Below, piece by piece: positions 47,624 through 57,514 of a stretch of DNA of 64,000 bases. The translations under genes were made by a program, and so were the position numbers. Source of the stretch: Myrica gale (lineage: Eukaryota > Streptophyta > Magnoliopsida > Fagales > Myricaceae); assembly GCA_963930655.1 (NCBI GenBank), contig OZ005608.1:14570001-14634000 (forward strand), read 5' to 3'. Numbering within the stretch: the first letter of the stretch is position 1; each line of letters begins with the position of its first letter. The notes under the pieces are model-generated. The model was given only the letters and a program-made list of their open reading frames with translations. It was not told the origin of the DNA and searched no databases.

Positions 47624-48674
47624 ATGGCCGACGGAACACGTCTTAACCTTCTCACTGAAGTAGTGGCGATCATGAGGGCGCAGCAAGAGACGCAGCAGAA
47701 GACTCTGGAAGAACTAATCTCACAAGTTTCCAGCATCTCCGTGGGGATCAAAGCTTTGACTGAAGCTAAAGAACCGGAGCCGGGAGGAAGACCACCTGGA
47801 TATGGGAACTACAACAACAATACCGAGCACGGTGGGCTCAATTCGAGATCAGTTAAACTGGAGTTTTCACGATTCGATGGGGCAGATCCAGCAGGTTGGA
47901 TTTATAAAGCTAACCAGTTTTTTAATTACCACAATACTCAACATCAGCACAAGGTTTTGCTAGCATCATTTCACATGGAGGGTAGGGCGTTGGTTTGGTT
48001 TCAAGATCTAGAGGAATCGGGTACCTTAACTAGCTGGGAGGTGCTGGTGAAGGATATGTTAACTAGGTTTGGCCCGAATGCTTATGATGATCCCATGGAG
48101 GCTTTAACTAGATTACGTCAGACTACTACTGTGGAAAATTAGAAAAGCCAATTTGAGTTCATCTCTAATCAGCTGAAAGGGCTATCTGAACCCTACAAGT
48201 TGAGTTGTTTTCTCAGTGAGGATGTTTAATCCTCCTAATCTTGGAGCAGCGTATGGTCTTGCTAAAATACAAGAAGACAACATTCTGGCAAGCAGGAGGG
48301 GTTCTAGGGGTGTTCAACAGGGAGGGCCCTCGAATTACACTCAACACTCTACTCCAAATGTGGTGACCAAAGCAACAGTGCCAATATAGAGGCTAACAGC
48401 AGCTCAGATGCAGGAAAGAAGGGATAAAGGGCTCTGTTATCACTTTGACTCAAAGTGGGTTCTGGGTCATAACTGCAGAAAGCCTAAGTTGTTTGTGTTA
48501 GAAGGGTGTGAGGTCAAAAATGAATCGGATGTGGGAGATAATCTCGAGGTAGATGCTGAATGTGTGGATTTGGGAAATGATAAGGAGGAATCTGAAGTGG
48601 AACCTGAGATTTCATTACATGCTCTAGCAGGATCCCTCAATCCAAAGACCATGCGTGTGAAGGGCAATGTTTAG
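47624..48674 (+). pseudogene. Gypsy gag, broken
   Basis: The ATG at 47624 follows the primer site closely. A coiled N-terminus (MRAQQETQQKTLEELISQVS) precedes the capsid motif RFDGADPAGWIYKANQFFNY. A TAG at 48140 and a small out-of-frame deletion near 48218 (the segment before VRMFNPPNLGAAYGLAK is missing) break it. The zinc knuckle near 48430 reads CYHFDSKWVLGHNC, with Phe where the second Cys is expected. A further TAG lies at 48672, just before the protease. It would form the virus-like particle shell. Confidence 0.85.
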
Positions 48675-51600
48675 GGTCAGTCAGTAGTTATCTTAATAGA
48701 CTCTGGCAGTACCCACAATTTTGTGGATCCTATGGTGGCAAAGAGGAGTAGAGTGAGGGTGACAGGAGCAGATAGGGTGCAGGTTAAAGTCGCTAATGGG
48801 GAGGTATTGGCTAGTGAAGGAAGCTACGATAAGGTGCAAGTTATCATACAAGGGAAAAGGTTCATCACTGATGTGTATGTGCTGCCATTGGCAGGGTGTG
48901 ACATGGTGCTAGAGGTCTATTGGTTGAAGACTCTAGGACCTATTTTGTGGAATTTCGCTGATCTTACTATGGGGTTTTCTATGGAGGAAAAGAAGGTAGA
49001 GTTAAAGGGCCTCAGTCCAACTCCACTGATGGATACTCATGAGTTGTGTTTGTTGACTCAGAAAAATAAAAAAGGGGTGATCCTACAGTTGATTGAACCT
49101 GTGAACCAGGGGCATGTTACAAATTTGCCAGGAATTCAGGAAGTATTGCAGGAGTATGAAGTGGTGTTCCATGAGCCGGTTGGGCTACCACCAGTGAGGA
49201 CATGTGACCATTCAATTCCACTTAAAGAGGGGACCTCTCCAGTGTCTGTGAGACCGTACAGATATCCCTTTTACCAGAAAGAAGAGATAGAGAAGATTGT
49301 AAGGGAATTACTGAGCTCGGGAGTTATCAGACTTAGTCAAAGTCCCTTCTCATCCCCTGTATTGCTGGTTAGGAAAGCTGATGGGAGCTGGAGGATGTGT
49401 GTTGACTACCGTGCATTAAACCAAGAAACGGTAAAAGACAAGTTTCCTATACCGGTGGTAGATGAACTCCTGGATGAGCTCCATGGAGCACAATATTTTT
49501 CTAAACTGGACTTAAGGTCCGGATATCACCAAATTTGAGTCAAATCAGAAGACATACCAAAAACGACCTTTAGAACTCATGAAGGGCATTATGAATTTCT
49601 AGTGATGCCCTTTGGGCTAACTAATGCTCCTTCCACATTTCAAAGTTTGATGAATGAGGTTTTTAGACCCCATTTGAGAAAGTTCATCTTGGTATTTTTT
49701 GATGACATATTGGTGTATAGTAAGGATTGGGAGGAGCACCTACAGCATCTAAGAATTACCTTGGAGATTTTGAAGAAAAATCAGCTATATGCAAAGAAAT
49801 CTAAGTGCAGGTTTGGTTGTCGAGAAGTGGATTATCTCGGGCACATGGTATCTGCAAAAGGAGTGAAAGCTCACCCATCTAAGATTCAATTTATGTTGGA
49901 TTGGCCACTGCCCTCTAATATCAAGTCCTTGAGGGGGTTCCTTGGACTGACCGAGTATTATAGAATATTTTTAAAGGGGTATGGATGTATAGCAGCCCCA
50001 CTAACTGCTTTATTGAGGAAAAATGCATTTGAATGGTCTCAAGCAGCAATTGAGGCTTTCCATAATCTCAAAGCTGCTGTCACACAACCACCAGTGCTTA
50101 TCCTCCCTAATTTTTCCAAACCATTTGTCATAGAGTGTGATGCAAGTGGGATCGGGATTGGGGCAGTCTTAATGCAGCAAGGGCAGCCAATTGCTTTTTA
50201 TAGCCAAGCTCTTAAAGGCAAGGCACTAGCAATGTCCACTTATGAGAAGGAGCTCTTGGCATTGGTTTCAGCTGTGAGGAAATGGAGACCCTATCTAATT
50301 GGACAAGTTTTTGTAGTCAGAACAGACCAGCAAAGTTTAAAGTATCTGCTGGAACAGAAGATTGGGACCCCATTCCAGCAAAAGTGGTTGACAAAACTAC
50401 TTGGATATGACTTTCAAGTCGAGTACAAGAAGGGCAGGGAGAATAAAGTTGCAGATGCATTATCAAGGAAGGAAGCGGACACCCATGAGGTAACTCTCAC
50501 AGCTATTTCCATTCCTGTAGCTAATTGGCTGATTGATCTTAAATCTAGCTATGTGGGTGATGAACAAGCTCAAGGGTTAATTGTTAAGGCTAAAAAAGGG
50601 GAGTTGGATCCCGTGACTTATAATTGGAGGGAGGGAGTGTTATCTTATCGAGGAAGATTGTATGTTGGGTCTGCTAACAGTCTCAGGGACCAAATCATAC
50701 ACCATGCTCATAGCAGTCCCATTGGAGGACACTCAGGGTTTTGCAAAACCCTACACAGAGCAAAGAAGGATTTCTTTTGGCCTAGGTTGAAGAAGGCAAT
50801 TCAGAAGTATATCAGGGAATGTGATACATGCCAGAGGGTTAAACAGGAGAATGTCTACCCTGCAGGTCTACTACAACCATTGCCTATTCCCAAATGCAGT
50901 TTGGAGCCACATTAGCATGGATTTCATCGAAGGGCTCCCTGAGTCTCAAGGTTATTCAGTACTATTTGTGGTGGTTGATCGACTTTCTAAATACTCACAC
51001 TTCATACCCTTAAGCCATCCATACACAGCAGCATCAGTAGCCCAAGCATTCATGACAAATGTTTTCAAATTACATGGCCTACCAGAATCTATTGTTTCTG
51101 ATAGAGACACCACATTCACAAGTGCATTTTGGAAAGAATTATTCAAAGTACAGGGCACTAAGCTCACCTACAGCACTGCATACCACCCTCAAACGGATGG
51201 CCAGACTGAGATCGTGAACAAGTGTGTGGAGGGATACCTAAGAAGTTTTGTGGGTGATAAACCAAAGGAGTGGGTGACCTGAGTCCCCCTTACTGAATGG
51301 TGGTATAACACTAATTACCATTGTTCTACCCAATTAACCCCCTTTGAGGTGGTGTATGGTACCCAACCCCCCCGATTATTACCTTATGAACCTGGAACCA
51401 CTAGGGTCGCAGCTGTGGATGCTGCACTGCATACACGAGAGCAGACTCTGGTTTTGCTCAAGGAAAACCTGCACAAGGCCCAGGCACGCATGAGAAAGTA
51501 CGCTGATCTTAAGCGAACTGAAAGACAATTCACAGTAGGGGCATGGGTTTACCTTCGATTACAACCATATCGGCAGCTGACAGTAGCTAATCGCCGAAAT

Positions 51601-51960
51601 TTGAAGCTTTCTCCGAGATTCTATGGACCCTTCCAGATCACTGAGAAAGTTGGTAGTGTAGCATATCGTCTCGATCTCCCTTCCACCTCCCAGATCCATC
51701 CGGTCTTTCATGTTTCCCAACTTAAACAGAAGCTGGGTACCAATATTGTTCCAATCCGACAGCTTCCTCCTGTCGACCATCAGGGTGCTATTAAGGCTGA
51801 GCCAGCAGAAGTTCTTTCCCGTCGAGTTGTCCAGCTTGGCAGGTTACCGGCAACAGAGGTTTTGGTGCGATGGCATGGTCAAGGACCTGACGATGCGACA
51901 TGGGAAAAGCTCCAGCCTTTATCACTTCAATACCCGCACCTTGTGGGCACGGTGCTATAA
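48675..51960 (+). pseudogene. Gypsy pol (PR-RT-RNaseH-INT-chromodomain), broken
   Basis: Protease VVILIDSGSTHNFVDP is near 48690. RT has SPFSSPVLLVRKADGSWRMC (49330 on) and catalytic [12 protein letters not shown] (about 49697). RNase H has [25 protein letters not shown] and ADALSRK. Integrase has the HHCC zinc ([19 protein letters not shown]), then [18 protein letters not shown] and TDGQTEIVN for the D,D,E triad. The C-terminus (RWHGQGPDDATWEKLQ) is chromodomain-like and ends at 51960. Breaks: TGA at 49536 after SGYHQI, one extra A in the run at 50892-50894, and TGA at 51280. The two TGA stops fit C-to-T change in CGA and G-to-A in TGG. Confidence 0.92.
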
Positions 51961-51972
51961 AGGGAGGGGTAT
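51959..51972 (+). other. Polypurine tract
   Basis: aaagggaggggtat abuts the 3' LTR and overlaps the pol stop codon; it is the expected start site of plus-strand DNA synthesis. Confidence 0.8.
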
Positions 51973-52565
51973 TGTCATGCACGGAGGTGGGGAAGGAGAA
52001 GTGGTGATGGCGGTGAAGTGCAGTAGTGGGGGATCTAGGCTTACTTTATGGGAAGAAGGAAGAACAGGTGTTGTTCGAAGGGTTCGATGTTTCTAAACTT
52101 GAAGTGTAACTTGGACACATGCGAGGAGAGGTGGAGCTTAGTAGATGGACCGAAGGTTTGGTTGGGCTGGACTTCGGGTTACTGGGCTGCGTTCTTATTA
52201 CATGTATCCAGTTGTTGCTGGGCTTATTTCGGCTTATTTCCTTTTTGGCTATAGTTGTTGCTGGTCATGTTATAATTGTTCTGGGTCTTGGCTCAGCCAG
52301 CCCATTAGTGAGGTATCTCGGATTCTGTTAGGAGGAGTCACCCGAATTCTGTTAGAGGATTCTTGGGGGTTATAGTGGGGGAAATATGCTCTTGCACGGG
52401 CATTGAAGAACCTAAGTTTGTTTTTACTTGTTTTCTCTGTGGAGGTCGCCATCCTCGAAATTGGCTTATCTTTCAACTTTCCATGAATACATGACCAACA
52501 GTTCCATTTCTTTCCACAAAAATCTTTAATACAGAAATTATTCCATTACAATTGGGTTCATTACA
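51973..52565 (+). repeat. 3' LTR of the gypsy element
   Basis: Begins TGTCATGCACGGAGG, ends GGGTTCATTACA, followed by the CTCTC target duplication. Confidence 0.95.
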
Positions 52566-53716
52566 CTCTCTCTGGCTCTTTGGCCGGAATCTCTTCACGA
52601 TTTTGGGATCTTTCTCTGCGACTCAGCATCTCAGCTTAACACTAAGGTATGGTTAATTTGGCCTAACCTAAGCATCTCTGATCTCTCTTTGAACTATATC
52701 ATTTAGAGTTTTGACTTGGGGATTTTTTATTTTTGATTGGTCTGATTACTTATAAAAAAAAAATGATTGGTCTGATTGCATAAGTTGGTTGGTTAATTTG
52801 ATACTTGGTGAACCGGAATTTTTGGAATCCGCCAGAACGAACCGGAACCATTTTTTAGATTCCAGCGAATACATTAATACGTTTCGTACCCACCCTTAAT
52901 TTGCTTAATGGACGTTTCTTGTTCTGGCTACATAGATCTTTAGAGACACGATGGCTATGATCGATGAGCCACTCTATCCGATCGCTGTCCTAATCGACGA
53001 GCTCAAAAATGAAGATATTCAACTTCGATTGAACTCGATCCGTCGGCTATCTACTATAGCTCGGGCTTGGAGAGGAAAGGACAAGGAAGGAACTCATTCC
53101 TTTTCTGAATGAGAACAATGATGACGATGATGAAGTGCTTCTTGCAATGGCAGAGGAATTGAGGGTTTTTATTCCTTATGTGGGAGGTGTTGAGCATGCG
53201 AATGTGCTGCTCCCACCGTTAGAAACTCTCTGCGCAGTTGAGGAAACTTGCGTGAGGGATAAAGCGGTAGAGTCGTTGTGTAGGATTGGGGCACAAATGA
53301 GGGAACAGGACTTGGTTGAGCACTTCATTCCTCTGGTTAAGGTAAGTCGGTTGGATTTCTCTCGTTTGGCTTTTGAATTTTCCTATTTGGTTTTGGTGTT
53401 GCTACATTCTTCAGCTTATCATATTCATTTATTAGATCAGCTGCACAAATTAGATAGATATTGTAAAATGTGCCAATGGAGAGACCAACACATTAACGAC
53501 TGCATACCTGGCCAGTGAACAAGGCAGTCATTTTATCCCAATGATATTTTTCCGTAGAGATTTACTACCGAGAGTGATTCTCTGTGAACAATGCAGGTGG
53601 TGGAGAAGACAATCCATCCGTGTCTGGTTGAACTTAGTGAGGATCCGGATGTTGATGTCAGGTTCTTTGCTAACCAAGCACTTCAGTCAAGTGATCAGGT
53701 TATGATGTCTACCTAG
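52566..53716 (+). pseudogene. PP2A 65-kDa scaffold (A) subunit, first and last coding exons only
   Basis: After the rest of the leader and a probable leader intron (donor ggtatggtt near 52647, acceptor near 52935), an ATG at 52951 opens the PP2A A-subunit N-terminus ([20 protein letters not shown]). A 2-nt deletion near 53068 shifts the frame; homology resumes as [20 protein letters not shown], then VGGVEHANVLLPPLETLC, to the donor at 53342. A single intron then leads to 53597-53716, which matches the C-terminus (CLVELSEDPDVDVRFFANQA and a stop after VMMST). The scaffold normally has about 15 HEAT repeats over some 587 residues; exons between are absent. Introns are kept, so this is a DNA-level duplicate with an internal deletion, not a retrocopy. 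Confidence 0.9.
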
Positions 53717-54934
53717 ATTGATTTTGTCCTCAATTTTTTGTTTCCTTCTATTTTTTTCCTTGAGCTGTTTTATTTTTGTTTCCCGTTCTATTCGAAGTTA
53801 ACATACTGATGTATGTATTGTCCTTTTATTCTCTAAGAGCAGTTGTGCACAAACTCATATTTGCATCGTGCATTCACATTGGGCTCATATCATTGTGCAT
53901 TATTCTTTTTGGATTTTACCCACTTTATTACATAGTACAGAATCTAATTGGTTAAATCAAGTACAACATAGAAAACTTGTTTGGCTAGACAAAGATACAG
54001 AAGTAGCAGCATTATTTCTAGCTTAGTTGGCCTGCCATATACAGTTAAGCATATTACAAGATCTAGCTTGAACAGCATTATTTTTATCTTTCTATCAAAT
54101 ACTCTGCCCTAGGGTGCTTTCTAGTTTCTCGTATTGTGCGAGCACTTTTGTACCGTTCCTTACAGAATTTAATAAAATTTCTATGTTTTGCATGCCTAGG
54201 ATACAATAATGGACACTTCGAGCGACGACATTGTGTGGAACTCCAGACTTGTTTATGTACAAGATACAAAAATACAGGCGTACGTACCAACTATAGTTAA
54301 TATACCGACCGCATCACAATGACAACTACCATTGTCGGAACCCAGTAAAATCAATTCTTAACGATAATTTAAAAAATATTTTTGATTAATTTTTTTGGAT
54401 GAGTCCTGACGAATTGTGGTTTCTGTGATAATTACTGGGTCTCAGGTTTTAAGGGTGATGATCTAAAGGATTGGTAAAAGAATATTCTTGATTTTATTAC
54501 GAAAAAGCCAAACAGACTAAACGGAGTTTCGGAAGCAGCTGTTCGCTTCTCTGTTGGTAGACATTGATGGACAGTAAATTAATTTTATTAAATACATTTC
54601 AAAATTTTATTTTTACTCTTATCACTCACTTATCTCAATACTACTGTTTTTTTTAACACCAACATAATTTTGATAAAATTTAAAAAACAAACGCACTGTT
54701 AATGTAATATTCGCAAAAAAAAAAAATTATGAGCCTGCAAACTTTTCTTGCAACGGTTAGAAGACAACTAATAGAAAGAACCATTCACCGTTCGCATCAA
54801 TCCATAGAATAATCGAATTTTGCAAATTGCCTCAGAATTTTGCATACGACTTTCCTGTCTTTGCAGTACTCCACTTTCACCGCTGATGCTTCTCTGTTAG
54901 AACAAAAAAAGAAGAAGAGGAAAACTGTTTTTTT
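53717..54934. other. No gene recognised
   Basis: AT-rich sequence downstream of the PP2A fragment. Short frames only; nothing recognised as a repeat, RNA gene or conserved exon. Confidence 0.5.
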
Positions 54935-55610
54935 TTTGGGTAATATACAAATGTCACTCTAGATTTTAACGTATTTTTTGAAAACTCACCGGATTTTAAA
55001 AGTTTCAAACTGCTCACTAGGTTTATCATTTTTGTATAAAAAATCACTGAACCCATCACGTCCAATCACAATATGACATGTGTCACTAAATAAATAAAAA
55101 TATAAAATTAATAAAAAAAACATTATTAATTTTTTTTTAAAAAAAAAAACGAAAGGATTGGGGTTGCTGGCCGCCGTGGGAGGAGGTTCTCCCCCCTCCA
55201 CCTCTGGCCGCCCAGTCGGCGGCCATGGGTGTACCTCTTCCACCCGTCGGCGTGGGTTGCGGGATGGGTGGACCTCTTCCACCCACGCCATCGGATGGAG
55301 GAGGTCCACCCATGACCGCCCAGAACTGGGAGGCCAAAGGTGGACGTGAAAGGATCGGGGTCCTTTCGTTTTTTTTTTTTCAATTAATAATGTTTTTTTA
55401 TTAATTTATTTTTTATTTTTATTTATTTAGTGACATGTGTCATAATGTGATTGGACGTGATGAATTTTTCGTTAAACAGGTCTAACGGCGTTGGGTTTAG
55501 TGATTTTTGATACAAAAATGATAAATCTAGTGAGCAGTTTGAAACTTTTTAAAACCTAGTGAGTTTTCAAAAAAAGCGTTAAAACTCAGTGTGATATTTG
55601 TATATTTCTC
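54935..55610. mobile_element. Foldback/MULE-like element with long inverted arms and a GC-rich core
   Basis: The left arm (54939 to about 55157) and right arm (about 55353 to 55610) are inverted copies: aatatacaaat(g/a)tcac, gaaaactcac, gtttcaaactgctcacta, catttttgtat, tcacgtccaatcaca, tgtcactaaataaataaaaa and a run into cgaaagga. The left arm lacks about 28 bp present in the right. The core (55158-55352) is GC-rich with repeated cctcttccaccc / ggaggtccaccc blocks. No transposase is present. Long arms suggest a Mutator-like or foldback non-autonomous element; the target duplication is hidden in T-runs. Short proline- and glycine-rich frames in the core are probably not genes. Confidence 0.75.
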
Positions 55611-56439
55611 CTTTTTTTATGCGGATTTGTCCACAGCTTGCGAGTCCAATGGACATCTCACCAAGCCGTCAACATGAGCTTAGACCTAGGGTAGCTCAGA
55701 TAGGTAGGCAGGGTCTAAGACATTTTAATTACGAGGGCTTTATATTATAGTAAAATTAAAATTAAAAAGAAGAAAAAAATTCTAAATTTTCTGAAATAAA
55801 ACATAATGAAGGCCTACAAAATATGAGCATTTAAAAAATACTTTACAAAATTAAAATTTAAAATAAAAAACTGGACACTAACATATCATTTAATATCAGT
55901 CTGATTTTATCATTTTTTACATCTCTTTTCAAAATGATAGCATGATTCCCAATAAAATCTTCTCTTACAACTTAGCAACATAACAACTAAATGTCATTTT
56001 TCTAACAATACATTCCAAATTGTTTTATTGCATATAAAATAATGCTTACTATACCTATTACATTGCATCTGCTCAAAGAAGTTTTTCAAAACTAAAGATT
56101 ATAAAAAAAAAATTTACTAACAACTGTGTCTCAAAATAGATTAAAATAGTTTAGCAATTTTATCTATTGAAATTGATATATTGACTAAACTTGAATACAA
56201 AATTTTAATTAGTAATTTGCATCTAAAAAGAAAAAAACAAATTTATGGTTTAATTTTGAATTTATTTTTTATACTAAAAGGTTTCATTTTTTGACTTGCT
56301 TAAGGCCCCCAAAAATGTTGAGCCCCCTAGCTCGAACAATGCAGTAAGTGCAACAACCACGACATCTTTGAACCCAACATCGCTCGCATTAGGGTGTGTA
56401 TAGGTGAGTCTTGTGATCATATCTATAACCCTCTTACAC
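55611..56439. other. No gene recognised
   Basis: Very AT-rich (55740-56290) then mixed sequence. No supported feature. Confidence 0.5.
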
Positions 56440-57258
56440 ATCCTCTTCCCTTCCTTTTTGCGAGTCTTCGACGGGCTTGTAGGAAGAAATGCGATCTTCT
56501 CAACACTCTAAGCACCTCACTCAGCTGCTAGCACTGGTTTGTCCAACTTCCACATTTCACCAGGCCACATCAAATCGATTCGGCGCATTGACCAATGATT
56601 TTATCCCTTATGGCGGCTTTATCCAGACTCCGATGAAGGACCACAGGTGGGGTTGCTCTGATGTCGTCATATCATTCTACCATGTCAGCACCTCAACCAA
56701 TGTGGACAGGATGGAAATAGGAAGGGTAGGGGATACCGTGTTGGTGTAATCCCTCCCCCATGCAGGATGCCTTTCCACGGTTAGCACTGACATGTTCGGG
56801 ATATGTGGCAGGTTTAAGAGATTGTTTGCTCCGAAGTCGAGCCCGCTGTCCCTCCTCAAGAAATCCCATGTCGCCCTCCCTAAGGCCAAGAAGTGGTCCT
56901 TTCCTTGGTGCTTCTGCCACCAAGGCTGAGCTTGGAGATAATTGACTAATCTAACGGTCGAGGTCGCCATAGAAGGTACATAGAACTAGTTTGCACGATC
57001 AGGATCCAACGTGCAACACAGATAGTTCTCAACACATGCATGGAAGATCATCTCAACAATGAACTGGTGGGTGAAGAACAAAGGCTGGCCAAGCCCGCAG
57101 TTGGCTATATGGGGGCACAAGTCGGTGTACATGTTGAGATGGTGGCAATCATCTAGAAGGCCCACGTTGAACTCAGATGACAAGGAGTACACATACACCG
57201 ACACGATTTTGTCGCACGTGAGAATGAGGATGATCATCTTGGCATTGTTTGATTGCAC
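56440..57258 (-). pseudogene. GT47 exostosin-type glycosyltransferase (MUR3-like), broken
   Basis: The minus strand reads VYVYSLSSEFNVGLLDDC, MYTDLCPHIANCGLGQPL, FTHQFIVEMIFHACVENYLC, then, after a stop at about 56985, FYVPSMATSTVRLVNYLQAQ, HQGKDHFLALGRATWDF and NMSVLTVERHP. A shift near 56740 leads to GIPYPSYFHP, then AAIRDKIIGQC and a last patch with HFFLQ. This matches the plant GT47 family order (KDHFL, WDF, IPYP, QC). Family members such as xyloglucan galactosyltransferase MUR3 act in the Golgi. The N-terminal anchor and the C-terminal part are missing. The family is often intron-poor, so a DNA fragment or a retrocopy are both possible. Confidence 0.78.
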
Positions 57259-57514
57259 TTCTAAAGTTGACTTGTGAAAAAATATTTACCAATTCTCTTT
57301 AGTGATCTTTGAGAATTCTTCAAGCTTTGATTATAATCTTTAGGTTCTTATCAATCTCACCATTCAAGTCTTGCGGATCTCATAACTTAATATTTAAACG
57401 ACTTCGTTCCATTTAAAATAGAACGACGTAGTTTGTTATTTTTTAATTAAAAAATTATAACCTCGAATCAAAATGTTGTCATTTTGATCCAGGGTTAAAA
57501 ATTTGAAAAAAAAC

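Larger units (their letters stand above)
47004..52565 (+). mobile_element. Complete Ty3/gypsy chromovirus with matching LTRs, TSD CTCTC
   Basis: LTRs at 47004-47596 and 51973-52565 are both 593 bp and differ at six positions (about 1 percent), so insertion is recent. CTCTC flanks it at 46999-47003 and 52566-52570. In order: 5' LTR, tRNA-Met primer site, gag, protease, RT, RNase H, integrase, chromodomain-like tail, polypurine tract, 3' LTR. The order RT before INT defines Ty3/gypsy. The short LTRs and the integrase tail suggest a Reina-like chromovirus; clade is uncertain. Despite its youth, the coding region has at least six breaks. Confidence 0.95.

Noticed and set aside
55126..55383. Gly/Pro-rich frames in the foldback core
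   Set aside because: GC-rich repeats give open frames on both strands; no domain and a poly-A/T start.
56489..56749. 86-codon plus-strand frame
   Set aside because: It is antisense to the GT47 pseudogene, which has the recognisable family motifs.
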